A stretch of 64,000 nt of DNA from Paraburkholderia acidipaludis NBRC 101816 (lineage in GTDB: Bacteria > Pseudomonadota > Gammaproteobacteria > Burkholderiales > Burkholderiaceae), in NCBI RefSeq assembly GCF_000684975.1, contig NZ_BAXZ01000003.1:248001-312000 (forward strand). The letters are read 5' to 3'. This document shows, in pieces, positions 1 through 9,787 of the stretch (the stretch's first letter is position 1; each line of letters opens with the position of its first letter). The notes beneath the pieces were generated by a model that saw only the letters and a list, made by a program, of their open reading frames with translations, was not told the DNA's origin and searched no databases. The translations under genes were made by a program, and so were the position numbers.

Positions 1-615
1 GGCGCCGACGACGTGCTCGCCGCGGCCCACATCGTGCCGACGCTGGCCGACGCGCTGGCGGGCACGCAATGGTCGCTCGCGCTCACGGCGCGCACGCGCG
101 AGTACGGGCCGCCGCCCGGCGCGCCGCGCGAGGCGGTGCGCGATGCCTGTCGCCAGGTGTCGGCGCACGGCGATATCGCGCTCGTGTTCGGCAACGAGCG
201 CACGGGCCTTTCGAACGACGACGTCGAGCGATGCAGCGCGCTCGCGCATATTCCGGCGAATCCCGCCTACAGCTCGCTCAATCTGGCGCAGGCCGTCCAG
301 GTGCTCGCGTATGAATTGCGCCTCGCCTATCTTTCCGGCGGCGAAGCCATGGCTTCGCCGCCGTCCCTGAGCGCGGTCCCGGCTCCTTCGCCGCTTGCCA
401 CGAGCGACGACATCGAGCGCATGTATGTCCATCTCGAGCATGCGCTGGTCACGCTCGGCTTTCTCGATCCGGCGAATCCGAAGAAGCTGATGTCGCGGCT
501 GCGGCGGCTCTTCGCACGCTCGGGGCTGGAGCGCGAGGAGGTCAACATCGTGCGCGGCATCGCCAAGCACATCCTGCTGCTGAAGGGGAAGGACGACGGC
601 GGCAATACACCCTGA
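1..615 (+). CDS. trmJ: tRNA (cytidine/uridine-2'-O-)-methyltransferase TrmJ, 5' truncated
   Basis: The frame is open to the left window edge, so the N-terminal part with the first SPOUT motif is missing; 204 residues remain. TrmJ is a dimeric SPOUT enzyme that uses S-adenosylmethionine to methylate the ribose 2'-OH of nucleotide 32 in several tRNAs. The fragment shows motif 2 (FGNERTGL, fragment residues 63-70) and the knot motif 3 (IPANPAYSSLNL, about 84-95), followed by a C-terminal extension of about 100 residues rich in charged helices, as in TrmJ rather than the shorter TrmH/TrmL proteins. The stop is TGA at 613. The next gene, cysE, follows about 200 bp later on the same strand. The real start cannot be placed. 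Confidence 0.9.
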   Translation, partial: GADDVLAAAHIVPTLADALAGTQWSLALTARTREYGPPPGAPREAVRDACRQVSAHGDIALVFGNERTGLSNDDVERCSALAHIPANPAYSSLNLAQAVQVLAYELRLAYLSGGEAMASPPSLSAVPAPSPLATSDDIERMYVHLEHALVTLGFLDPANPKKLMSRLRRLFARSGLEREEVNIVRGIAKHILLLKGKDDGGNTP

Positions 616-817
616 GCGCCCTGAGCCAGTCATCCGGGGGCTTCCGGCTGACCTTTACGCTATCGGGGTCATCCCGGCGTGGCGCACGTTGTCGCCTAGA
701 ATCGACTGCACATCATAAGCAAATCAGCGCGCGTGCCAGGCGCGCCCGTGCGTTGCCGCACGCGGCGCCGGCGCCGCGCCGTTTCCCCGCAGTTGCCCCT
801 CTCACAGCGTGACAGCC

Positions 818-1639
818 ATGTTCAAGAGACTTCGCGAAGACATCGCCACGATCCGCGAGCGCGATCCCGCCGCCCGCAGCGCGTGGGAGGTGCTGACCTG
901 CTATCCGGGTCTGCATGCGCTCGTGCTGCATCGCGTCGCGCACGCGTGCTGGCTCGCGCAGCGTCGCTGGCTTGCGCGCTACATTTCGCAGGTCGCGCGC
1001 TTTCTGACCGGCATCGAGATCCATCCGGGCGCGACGCTCGGCCGGCGCGTTTTCATCGACCATGGCATGGGCGTCGTGATCGGCGAAACCGCCGAGGTCG
1101 GCGACGACTGCACGATCTATCAGGGCGTGACGCTAGGCGGCACGTCGCTCGCGCGCGGTGCGAAGCGTCATCCCACACTCGGGCCGGGCGTGATCGTCGG
1201 TGCGGGGGCGAAGGTTCTCGGCGGCTTCACGGTGGGAGCGCAGGCGAAAATCGGCTCGAACGCCGTGGTCGTGAAGCCGGTGCCGGCGGGCGCGACCGCG
1301 GTCGGCAACCCGGCGCGCATCGTGGCGCCGGCCAGGACCGCGTTGCCGCAGGCGAAGGAGAAGTCGGCGCGCGAGGCGTTCTGCGCCTACGGCATCTCGC
1401 CGAATGCCGACGATCCGGTCTCGCTTGCGATTCACGGGCTGATCGATCACGCGGCGAAGCAGACGCAGCGCGTCGACGCGATCGTCGATGCGCTCGAGCG
1501 GCTCGGCACGCGCCTCGAGGCGCTGCATGGCGCCGACGCCGCATTGATCGATCTGCGGCGCCTGTCGGCGAGCCTCGAGGGTGAGGCGGCCGCGCATCCG
1601 GATCGGGCCGAAGCGGAGCAGGCACGTATCCAGGCTTAA
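818..1639 (+). CDS. cysE: Serine O-acetyltransferase CysE
   Basis: Transfers acetyl from acetyl-CoA to L-serine, giving O-acetylserine, the committed step of cysteine synthesis in the cytoplasm. The 273-residue protein has an N-terminal helical part (about 1-65) and a left-handed beta-helix of hexapeptide repeats (about 65-170), including IHPGATLG, the catalytic Asp-His in IDHGMGVVIGETAEVGD, and VTLGGTS. The C-terminal section (about 180-273) is longer than the short sulfhydrylase-binding tail of E. coli CysE. The ATG at 818 begins MFKRLREDI, a usual family N-terminus; an in-frame GTG lies three codons upstream at 809. A weak TAGAAT -10-like element is at 697-702 but no good -35 is present. 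It converges with lpxH. Confidence 0.92.
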   Translation: MFKRLREDIATIRERDPAARSAWEVLTCYPGLHALVLHRVAHACWLAQRRWLARYISQVARFLTGIEIHPGATLGRRVFIDHGMGVVIGETAEVGDDCTIYQGVTLGGTSLARGAKRHPTLGPGVIVGAGAKVLGGFTVGAQAKIGSNAVVVKPVPAGATAVGNPARIVAPARTALPQAKEKSAREAFCAYGISPNADDPVSLAIHGLIDHAAKQTQRVDAIVDALERLGTRLEALHGADAALIDLRRLSASLEGEAAAHPDRAEAEQARIQA

Positions 1640-1647
1640 GCGAGGCG

Positions 1648-1669
1648 TGAGCGGTCGAAGGGCCGCTCA
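1648..1669. terminator. Hairpin between convergent cysE and lpxH
   Basis: Perfect 7-bp arms TGAGCGG (1648-1654) and CCGCTCA (1663-1669) lie in the 27-bp gap between the convergent genes and overlap the lpxH stop. There is no T-tract on either strand, so a terminator role is inferred from position only. Confidence 0.4.
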
Positions 1670-2464
1670 GCCGTGCGGCATCATCCTGAAGCCTTCCGCG
1701 TCGACACGCAGATAGCCGCCGCGCGGCTTGCCGTGATCGAGATCCCAGTCGGGCAATACCCAGCGCACGCCGCCCGGCTCCTGGTGCCGTGCGGGACGGT
1801 GCGTGTGGCCGTGAATGATCGTGCCGGCGCGGCTGCGTCTGAAGAGCGCCGCCACGCCGCGCGGCGTCACGTCGTAGCGCGGTGAAACCGGCCGCTCGCG
1901 GCCTTGTTCGCTCTTCTTGCGCATGTTCTCGGCGAGCGCGCGCCGCCAGCGGAACGGCCACGCGAGAAAGAGCCATTGCGCGAGCGTATTGCGTGCGAAT
2001 TTGCGAAAGACCTGGTAGCCGCGATCTTCGGTGCACAGCCCGTCGCCGTGCGCGAGCGCGATGCGCGTGCCGAACGCCGTGATCGCGATGGGATCGGGCA
2101 GCCAGATCGCGCCCGCCGCTTTCATGAAGCGCTTGCCCATCAGGAAGTCGCGGTTGCCGTGCATGATGTAGAGCGCGATGCCGCGCTCGGAAAGCGTATG
2201 CATCAGCGCGGTCATGCGGGCGACGAAGGGATCGGCGAGCATGTCGTCGCCGATCCAGTATTCGAAGAGGTCGCCGAGTATGAACACCGAGTCCGCCTGG
2301 TCGGCGGTGACGCGGATGAAATGCTCGAACGCGGCGACCGTGCGCGGAATGGCCTCGCTCAGGTGCAGGTCGGAGATGAACAGAAACGGGCGCGCCGCAT
2401 GAGGGCGCTTGCCCTCGCCGGGCACGCCCGCGGCGGCGTGTCGAAGTGCCTTTTCCTGCAGCAT
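1667..2464 (-). CDS. lpxH: UDP-2,3-diacylglucosamine diphosphatase LpxH
   Basis: Hydrolyses UDP-2,3-diacylglucosamine to lipid X and UMP, the fourth step of lipid A synthesis, at the inner face of the cytoplasmic membrane. The 265-residue protein carries the calcineurin-like metallophosphatase motifs in order: FISDLHL (about 29-35), GDLFEYWIGDD, HGNRDFLMG, LAHGDGLC and HGHTHRPA near the C-terminus, giving the two-metal ligand set (D, H, D, N, H, H, H). The first 25 residues are a non-conserved extension before the beta strand. ppiB and ppiA lie upstream on the same strand, so the genes may be co-transcribed; the gap to ppiB is 48 bp. Confidence 0.93.
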   Translation of the reverse strand: MLQEKALRHAAAGVPGEGKRPHAARPFLFISDLHLSEAIPRTVAAFEHFIRVTADQADSVFILGDLFEYWIGDDMLADPFVARMTALMHTLSERGIALYIMHGNRDFLMGKRFMKAAGAIWLPDPIAITAFGTRIALAHGDGLCTEDRGYQVFRKFARNTLAQWLFLAWPFRWRRALAENMRKKSEQGRERPVSPRYDVTPRGVAALFRRSRAGTIIHGHTHRPARHQEPGGVRWVLPDWDLDHGKPRGGYLRVDAEGFRMMPHG

Positions 2465-2512
2465 GAACGAAGCGTGCGCGTTGCGATGTTATTTGTGACG
2501 TCGTTAGTGACG

Positions 2513-3007
2513 TTATTCGACGACGACGGCCTTCTCGATCACGACGTCGTCCATCGGCACGTCCTGATGGAAGCCCTTCGAGCCCGTGCGGACCTTCTTG
2601 ATCTTGTCCACGACGTCGAGGCCTTCGGCGACCTTGCCGAACACGGCGTAGCCCCAGCCTTGCGGCGTCGGCGACGTGTGGTTCAGGAAGTCGTTGTCGG
2701 CGACGTTGATGAAGAACTGCGCGCTCGCCGAGTGCGGGTCGTTGGTGCGGGCCATCGCGATCGAGCCGCGCTCGTTCTTCAGGCCGTTGTTCGCCTCGTT
2801 TTCGATGGTGGCGTCGGTGGGCTTCTGCTTCATGCCGGCTTCGAAGCCGCCGCCCTGGATCATGAAGCCGTCGATCACGCGGTGGAATACGGTGCCGTCA
2901 TAGTGGCCTTTCTTCACATACTCGAGAAAGTTCGCGACGGTCTTGGGCGCCTTCTCGGCGTTGAGTTCGAGCTTGATGACGCCGTGGTTCGTATGCAGTT
3001 CGACCAT
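2513..3007 (-). CDS. ppiB: Cytoplasmic peptidyl-prolyl cis-trans isomerase (cyclophilin) PpiB
   Basis: A 164-residue single-domain cyclophilin that catalyses cis-trans isomerisation of X-Pro bonds. It has no signal peptide: it starts MVELHTNHGVIKLEL and runs straight into the domain, so it is cytoplasmic. Catalytic and pocket segments are visible: VFHRVIDGFMIQGGG (the active-site Arg is in FHR), MARTNDPHSASAQFFIN, and WGYAVFGKV. It lies downstream of a secreted paralogue (ppiA) on the same strand, and the pair is separated by a strong hairpin. AAGGAT sits upstream of the ATG as ribosome binding site. Confidence 0.95.
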   Translation of the reverse strand: MVELHTNHGVIKLELNAEKAPKTVANFLEYVKKGHYDGTVFHRVIDGFMIQGGGFEAGMKQKPTDATIENEANNGLKNERGSIAMARTNDPHSASAQFFINVADNDFLNHTSPTPQGWGYAVFGKVAEGLDVVDKIKKVRTGSKGFHQDVPMDDVVIEKAVVVE

Positions 3008-3043
3008 GATGGAATCCTTTGCTGTGGCAGGAGGTGAAAGGAC

Positions 3044-3100
3044 GGCGCGGCACCGTCACGAGGCGGGGGTCATGCCCCTCGCGTGTCACGGTGCCGCGCC
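3044..3100. other. Long hairpin between ppiA and ppiB
   Basis: Arms GGCGCGGCACCGT (3044-3056) and ACGGTGCCGCGCC (3088-3100) are perfectly complementary over 13 bp. The inner part can extend imperfectly (CACG-AGG against CCT-CGCGTG). No T-tract follows on the minus strand. It may set differential mRNA stability or partial termination between the two cyclophilin genes; the role is inferred. Confidence 0.55.
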
Positions 3101-3116
3101 GCGCGACGAAGGAGAT

Positions 3117-3698
3117 TTACTTGCCGACGACGGTCGCCGACTCGATCACGATTTCCTTCTGCGGCACGTCGGACATCGGGCCGCGCGTAGTGGTGGGGGC
3201 CGCTTCGATCTTCTTCACGACGTCCATGCCCTGGACGACCTTGCCGAACACCGCGTAGCCGTTGCCGTCCGGATTCGGATAGTCGAGACCCGCGTTATCC
3301 ACGGTGTTGATGAAGAACTGCGCCGTCGCCGAATCGGGGTCGCTCGTGCGCGCCATCGCGATCGTGCCGGTCACGTTCTTCAGGCCGTTCTTGCTCTCGA
3401 GCGGGATCGGCGCGCGCGTGGGCTTCTCGACGTAGCTTGCCGTGTAGCCGCCGCCCTGGATCATGAAGCCGGGGATCACGCGGTGGAAGATCGTGCCGCT
3501 GTACTGGCCGGACTTCACGTACTGGAGGAAGTTGTCGACGGTCTTGGGCGCCTTCTCCGGATACAGCTCGACGCGGAAGTCACCCTCGCTGGTCTTGAAG
3601 AGCACCTGCGGATGCGCGGCGGCCGAAGCCGATTGCGCAAAGGCGGGCGCGTTCGCGATCAGGGCGGCGCTGCCGAGCGCCAACATCAACCATTTCAT
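3117..3698 (-). CDS. ppiA: Secreted peptidyl-prolyl cis-trans isomerase (cyclophilin) PpiA
   Basis: Periplasmic cyclophilin of 193 residues. The chosen ATG at 3698 gives a classical Sec signal peptide (MKWLMLALGSAALIANAPAFA, cleavage expected after AFA) and is preceded by GAGGAT; a longer frame starting at 3773 would bury the signal peptide and is rejected. The mature part shows IFHRVIPGFMIQGGG, MARTSDPDSATAQFFIN and GNGYAVFGKV, the same active-site segments as PpiB, with about half the residues identical by eye. It folds exported proteins by Pro isomerisation. It sits between the TPR gene and ppiB on the minus strand. Confidence 0.93.
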   Translation of the reverse strand: MKWLMLALGSAALIANAPAFAQSASAAAHPQVLFKTSEGDFRVELYPEKAPKTVDNFLQYVKSGQYSGTIFHRVIPGFMIQGGGYTASYVEKPTRAPIPLESKNGLKNVTGTIAMARTSDPDSATAQFFINTVDNAGLDYPNPDGNGYAVFGKVVQGMDVVKKIEAAPTTTRGPMSDVPQKEIVIESATVVGK

Positions 3699-3776
3699 GA
3701 GTATCCTCGGAGTAGCGAAAACAAGCGGAGAAACGTCGTGCGCCGCGCCGCCGTGCGACGGGCCGCGCGGCACGGC

Positions 3777-4481
3777 TTACTGCGACGGCGCCACGAACGG
3801 CGGCATCGCGAGCGACCCGGAAGGGCCGCCGAACTGGAATGCGGGATTGCTCAGCACAGGCGAGGTGGCCATCGGCGTGCTCGCTGCGCTCGGAGCTTCG
3901 ACTTGCGCCTTTTTCGGCGTGGCGGGCGGCGAAACGATCTTCTGGAGATCGGCGAGGCGCTGCTGGGTCGCGCCGCTCGCGTGACCGAGTGCGGTCGCGC
4001 GTCGGTATGACGCATCGGCAAGGCGCAGATACAGATCGCCAAGATTTTCCCATGCGAGACCGTAGGACGGGTTCGCCTTCACGGCGGTTTCGAGCGCGGC
4101 ACGCGCGTCGTCGTAACGGCCCTCCTTCGCGTAGAGCGCCGCGAGATTGTTATAGGGTTCGGGCAGCTCGGGGTAGGTCTGCGTGAGTTCGGTGAACGCC
4201 TCGATCGCGTCCTGATCGCGGTTCAGGCGCGCGAGGATCGTGGCGCGCTTGAACTTCGCCTGCACGTCGCGCGGGTTCGTCTTGATGCGCGCGTCGAGTG
4301 CGTCGAGCGCGGCCGCCCAGTTGTGCTGCGAGATGGCGGTGTCCGCCTGGGGTGTGTTGTCGACTGCCGCAGGAGGCGCCGCGATAGCGGCGCGCGCGCC
4401 GCCAAGGACGAGCGCGGCGCTCGCGAGAGCCGCGGCGGCAAGGGTCGCAGCGCGGGGCGCGCGGCCGCTGGAAGGTTTCAT
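3777..4481 (-). CDS. Secreted tetratricopeptide repeat protein
   Basis: A 234-residue protein of unknown specific role. It has an N-terminal Sec-type signal (about 1-35, Ala-rich core ending AAIAA), about three TPR units (roughly residues 50-165, with the A..N..A.LY...G....A pattern, e.g. PYNNLAALYAKEGRYDDA), and a low-complexity Pro/Ala/Ser C-terminal tail. TPR solenoids mediate protein-protein contacts, and the signal puts it in the periplasm. The start at 4481 gives MKPSSGRAPRAA; the Shine-Dalgarno is weak. It is upstream of ppiA on the same strand with a gap of 78 bp and is divergent from cysS. It could assist envelope protein assembly next to the periplasmic cyclophilin, but that is only context. 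Confidence 0.8.
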   Translation of the reverse strand: MKPSSGRAPRAATLAAAALASAALVLGGARAAIAAPPAAVDNTPQADTAISQHNWAAALDALDARIKTNPRDVQAKFKRATILARLNRDQDAIEAFTELTQTYPELPEPYNNLAALYAKEGRYDDARAALETAVKANPSYGLAWENLGDLYLRLADASYRRATALGHASGATQQRLADLQKIVSPPATPKKAQVEAPSAASTPMATSPVLSNPAFQFGGPSGSLAMPPFVAPSQ

Positions 4482-4739
4482 AGGGTGAGGTCGCGGTGTT
4501 ATACTCCGAGCCATTCTAACAAAAGGTCTGTGCGTTTTCGTCGCGCGCCCGTTCCGGCAGATTCCCACGGGATCCTGCGTCCTGGTGAATGCCGGGTGAG
4601 CCGCGTAAGATGCCAGGCTGTCATCGCCACTCGTGGTCGTCTCCGCCCAGTTCGTAGCCTGAGTGCCGCGGTGCGACGCACCTCCCGGTCGCGCTCGCTG
4701 CCGTCGCGGATTTTCTTCGACCCACGTATCCTCGTCTTT

Positions 4740-6137
<1,398 letters not shown>

Positions 6138-6182
6138 GCGGCTAGTCCAAACCACTGATCGATTCGCGAGGCAGGAGGCAGG

Positions 6183-7196
6183 ATGGCAATGGCCACGAAG
6201 ACGCAGGCCAGGCGGTCTGCGTCGCTAACGGGCGAGGCAGCGAAGCGCGCCATGCGCGGCACCGGTGCCGCCAAGGCCGCAGGCGCCGCCAACGCAGCAA
6301 AGGATGGGCTCGACGGCAAGACGGAGCCGGCGAGAAAGGCGGCTGCGAAAGACGCGGCGGGCGAAGCGCGAGGCACGCCCAATGGTGCGGCCAGGACGGC
6401 GGCGCGGTCGGCAGCGAAGTCGGCTTCGAAGCCGGCGGGCGCGAAATCGGCGCGCATGAAGGCCAATGGCGTGAACGTCGCGCTCGACGCGCAGGCCTTG
6501 CACGCGGTGCCGGCCGTGCAGCCGGACGGCGCGGCCACGCTCGATCTGCCCGATACAACCGCGGCAGCGGATGCGCATCGCTTCGACGTGCAGCGTCCCG
6601 ATTACTGGGATCGCGCTTGCGCCGATCTCGTCAAGCGCGACCGCATACTCAAGAAGCTGATTCCGAAGTTCGGCCCGGTGCACCTGCTGAGCCGCGACGA
6701 TCCGTTCGTCACGCTCGCACGCTCGGTGGTCGGCCAGCAGGTTTCCACGGCGGCGGCGCAGGCGCTATGGCGGCGTGTCGAGGAGGCCTGCCCCAAGCTC
6801 GTGCCGCAGCAGTTCCTCAAGCTCGGCCATGAAAAGCTTGCCGCATGCGGGCTCTCGAAGCGCAAGACGGAATACATTCTCGATCTCGCCCAGCATTTCG
6901 TCTCGGGTGCGCTGCACGTCGGCAAGTGGACCTCGATGGACGACGAGGCCGTGATTGCGGAGCTCACGCAGATTCGCGGCATCGGCCGCTGGACCGCGGA
7001 GATGTTCCTGATCTTCAACCTCGCGCGTCCGAATGTCTTGCCGCTCGACGACCTCGGCCTGATCCGCGCGATCAGCGTCAACTACTTCAGCGGCGAACCG
7101 GTCACGCGTAGCGAAGCGCGCGAAGTCGCGGCCAACTGGGAGCCGTGGCGCACGGTCGCAACGTGGTACATGTGGCGCAGCCTCGAGCCGGCCTGA
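6183..7196 (+). CDS. DNA-3-methyladenine glycosylase of the AlkA/HhH-GPD family with Ala/Lys-rich N-terminal extension
   Basis: Base-excision glycosylase that removes alkylated bases. The catalytic half (about 130-337) has the helix-hairpin-helix LTQIRGIGRWTAEMF, then LPLDDLGL with Asp290 as the likely catalytic acid (equivalent of AlkA Asp238), and SVVGQQVS, the helix typical of this family. Residues 1-105 are low complexity, rich in Ala, Lys, Arg and Gly with AAKAAG-type runs like a histone H1 tail, which would bind DNA non-specifically. The start at 6183 is backed by a GGAGGCAGG ribosome binding site. The gene is 45 bp after cysS and could be co-transcribed. It is not Ada-fused and is longer than the usual 210-290 residues because of the tail. 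Confidence 0.88.
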   Translation: MAMATKTQARRSASLTGEAAKRAMRGTGAAKAAGAANAAKDGLDGKTEPARKAAAKDAAGEARGTPNGAARTAARSAAKSASKPAGAKSARMKANGVNVALDAQALHAVPAVQPDGAATLDLPDTTAAADAHRFDVQRPDYWDRACADLVKRDRILKKLIPKFGPVHLLSRDDPFVTLARSVVGQQVSTAAAQALWRRVEEACPKLVPQQFLKLGHEKLAACGLSKRKTEYILDLAQHFVSGALHVGKWTSMDDEAVIAELTQIRGIGRWTAEMFLIFNLARPNVLPLDDLGLIRAISVNYFSGEPVTRSEAREVAANWEPWRTVATWYMWRSLEPA

Positions 7197-7239
7197 CCGG
7201 CTCGCGCGGCCCGATCTCCAGAAATTGACCAAAGGTTTG

Positions 7240-7265
7240 ACTATCGTTAATTGGTAATCGATAGT
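7240..7265. promoter_or_regulatory. Inverted repeat upstream of accA
   Basis: ACTATCG (7240-7246) and CGATAGT (7259-7265) are perfect 7-bp arms 12 nt apart, within an AT-rich patch in otherwise GC-rich DNA, about 70 bp before accA. It could be an operator for accA or end the alkA-like transcript. A TAGAAT -10-like hexamer lies at 7298-7303. No known regulator consensus is recognised. Confidence 0.4.
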
Positions 7266-7336
7266 TCAGAGCCAGCTTCGACGCTGGTAGTCGCGGTTAG
7301 AATACGCGCTGCCGGCAAGTCCAAGGATTCCACCAC

Positions 7337-8308
7337 ATGAAAACCACGTTTCTGGATTTCGAACAGCCGATCGCTGAACTCGAAGCGAAGATCGAAGAAT
7401 TGCGCTTCGTTCAGGACGATTCGGCCGTCGATATTTCGGAAGAGATCGACCGGCTCTCGAAGAAGAGCCAGCAGCTGACGAAGGATCTGTACGCGAACCT
7501 GAGCCCGTGGCAGGTCTCGCAGATCGCGCGCCATCCGCAGCGGCCCTATACGCTCGACTACGTTCACGAGCTCTTCACCGATTTTCACGAGCTGCACGGC
7601 GACCGCGCGTTCGCGGACGACCTGTCGATCGTCGGCGGTCTCGCGCGCTTCAACGGCCAGGCCTGCATGGTGATCGGCCAGCAGAAAGGTCGCGATACGA
7701 AGGAGCGCGCCGCGCGCAACTTCGGCATGCCGCGCCCCGAAGGCTATCGCAAGGCCGAGCGCCTGATGCGTCTTGCCGAGAAGTTCGGTCTGCCGATCTT
7801 CACGTTCGTCGACACGCCGGGCGCGTACCCGGGCATCGGCGCGGAAGAGCGCGGCCAGTCGGAGGCGATCGGCCGCAATCTCTACGTGATGGCCGAACTG
7901 AAGACGCCGATCATCACGACGATCATCGGCGAGGGCGGCTCGGGCGGCGCGCTCGCGATCGCCGTGGCCGACACCGTGATGATGCTGCAGTTCTCGACCT
8001 ACTCGGTGATCTCGCCGGAAGGTTGCGCGTCGATCCTGTGGAAGAGCGCCGCGAAGGCGCCCGAGGCCGCGGAAGCCCTCGGCCTCACCGCGCACCGCCT
8101 GAAGGCGCTGGGCCTGATCGACAAGATCGTCAACGAGCCGCTGGGCGGCGCGCATCGCGATCCGAAGGGTATGGCCGCGCTGCTGCGCCGCGCGCTTGCC
8201 GACTCGCTGCGCCAGTTCCAGGGCATGAGCGTCGCCGACCTGAAGGAGCGCCGCTACGAGCGCCTGATGGCTTACGGCAAGTTCAAGGAAACGACGCCGG
8301 GCGCGTAA
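7337..8308 (+). CDS. accA: Acetyl-CoA carboxylase carboxyltransferase subunit alpha
   Basis: With AccD it forms the carboxyltransferase that moves the carboxyl group from carboxybiotin to acetyl-CoA, giving malonyl-CoA for fatty acid synthesis. The 323-residue protein begins MKTTFLDFEQPIAELEAKI and has an N-terminal helical segment, then the crotonase-like domain with FVDTPGAYPGIGAEERGQ and GEGGSGGALAIA, the oxyanion-hole and CoA-binding stretches of this family. The length fits the family (about 320). accD is not in the window. tilS follows after 42 bp, so the two may share a transcript. Confidence 0.96.
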   Translation: MKTTFLDFEQPIAELEAKIEELRFVQDDSAVDISEEIDRLSKKSQQLTKDLYANLSPWQVSQIARHPQRPYTLDYVHELFTDFHELHGDRAFADDLSIVGGLARFNGQACMVIGQQKGRDTKERAARNFGMPRPEGYRKAERLMRLAEKFGLPIFTFVDTPGAYPGIGAEERGQSEAIGRNLYVMAELKTPIITTIIGEGGSGGALAIAVADTVMMLQFSTYSVISPEGCASILWKSAAKAPEAAEALGLTAHRLKALGLIDKIVNEPLGGAHRDPKGMAALLRRALADSLRQFQGMSVADLKERRYERLMAYGKFKETTPGA

Positions 8309-8350
8309 GGCCTGACGCCGTCCCGCCGGCGCGCGAGCGCCCTCAAGGCA

Positions 8351-9787
8351 GTGACCGCTCAATCCCCATCCGACGCCGGGCGCATCGTACTCGATGCGCT
8401 CGGCGTTGCGCTTTCCACGCTCTCCGACGAGAGCCGCATCGCGATTGCGTACAGCGGCGGGCTCGATTCATCGGTGCTGCTCGACGCCGCCGTGCGAACG
8501 GCGGGGGCGGCACGCTGCGTCGCACTGCATGTCCATCACGGCCTGAGCCCGAACGCCGACGCCTGGCTTCTGCACGGCGCGGCGGTGGCGCACGCGCTCG
8601 GCGTGACATTCGACGCACGCCGCGTGGACGTGGCGCGCGACGATGCCGCCGGCGTGGAGGCCGCTGCGCGCGAGGCGCGCTACCGTGCGCTGGATGAGAT
8701 GTGCGCCGTGCACGGCGTGAACGCGCTGTGGCTCGCGCAGCACGCCGACGACCAGGCTGAAACCGTGCTGCTGCAATTGCTGCGCGGCGCCGGACTCGCG
8801 GGGCTCGCGGCGATGGCGCCGGTGCGCGCGCCAACTATGGGGGTGCCGCGCATGCGGCCGCTGCTCCACCTGTTGCGTGCGCAACTTGAACAGTATGCGA
8901 GCGCCAGAAGCCTGCGCTGGATCGACGACGAATCCAATGCCGATACGCGCTATGCGCGCAATGCCTTGCGTCACGATGTGATGCCGGCGTTGAGCGCGCA
9001 TTTTCCCGGCTTTCGCGACACATTGGCGCGCACGGCGGCACATGCGGCTTCGGCCCAGCGGCTGCTCGACGATCTCGCACAGATCGACCTCGCCGCGATT
9101 GCGACGGGCGACGACGGTAGGGTGCTCGCGCATGAACGCCTCGTTGCGCTGGACGACGAACGTGCGTTGAACGTCATGCGCTACTGGATGCGTACGCTCG
9201 GCTTGCCGGCGGCTTCGTCGGCGCGTCTGGCCGACGCCTTGCGCCAGTTGCGCGAGATCGCGCGCGACGGAGGCGGGCGGGGCGATCATGCGTTGCGTCT
9301 CGATCATGCGGGCTGGCGGCTGCGCGGTTATCGCGGGACGATCTTCTGGGAGAGGGCGCGCGAGCCCGACGTACCGCGTGTCCCGCACGACGCGGTGGAA
9401 TTGGTTTGGCGCGGCGAAGAAATCTGGCGCTTGCCGCAATGGCGCGGCACTTTCGTTTTTGCCCGCGCCGAAGCGAACGATCCCGACGCGGTGCCCGAAG
9501 CGCTGCTGGCCGGCAGGCCACTCGTCGTGCGCGAACGCTCGGGGGGCGAGCGCCTGCGCGACGCGGCAGCGGGTGTGAGCCGCACGCTCAAGCATATGTT
9601 CCAGGCGCGTGGCATTCCGGCGTGGGAGCGCGATGTCCCGTTGCTGTTTAGCGGCGAGACGCTGCTGTTCGTTCCGCATGTGGGTGTGAATCGCGCCGCG
9701 TTTCCCGATTGGGATGCGATGGCGGGTGATGGCCCTCAGGAAGGGTGGCGCCGTATCGAGTGGCGCGAAGATCTTTTGATGGCGTGA
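8351..9787 (+). CDS. tilS: tRNA(Ile)-lysidine synthetase TilS
   Basis: Converts C34 of the CAU anticodon of tRNA-Ile2 to lysidine with ATP and lysine, switching its identity from Met to Ile; essential in most bacteria. The 478-residue protein has the PP-loop SGGLDSS (about 36-42), the N-type ATPase domain with LHVHHGLSP and AQHADDQAET, and a C-terminal TilS domain including RSGGERLR and GIPAWERDVPLL. The start is a GTG at 8351 with only a weak ribosome binding site, and no ATG is nearby. It follows accA closely. Confidence 0.93.
   Translation: MTAQSPSDAGRIVLDALGVALSTLSDESRIAIAYSGGLDSSVLLDAAVRTAGAARCVALHVHHGLSPNADAWLLHGAAVAHALGVTFDARRVDVARDDAAGVEAAAREARYRALDEMCAVHGVNALWLAQHADDQAETVLLQLLRGAGLAGLAAMAPVRAPTMGVPRMRPLLHLLRAQLEQYASARSLRWIDDESNADTRYARNALRHDVMPALSAHFPGFRDTLARTAAHAASAQRLLDDLAQIDLAAIATGDDGRVLAHERLVALDDERALNVMRYWMRTLGLPAASSARLADALRQLREIARDGGGRGDHALRLDHAGWRLRGYRGTIFWERAREPDVPRVPHDAVELVWRGEEIWRLPQWRGTFVFARAEANDPDAVPEALLAGRPLVVRERSGGERLRDAAAGVSRTLKHMFQARGIPAWERDVPLLFSGETLLFVPHVGVNRAAFPDWDAMAGDGPQEGWRRIEWREDLLMA

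Noticed and set aside
697..702. TAGAAT -10-like hexamer before cysE
   Set aside because: No -35 partner at 16-18 bp; chance matches are common.
7247..8362. Minus-strand open frame opposite accA
   Set aside because: Antisense to a gene with complete motifs and no independent domain.
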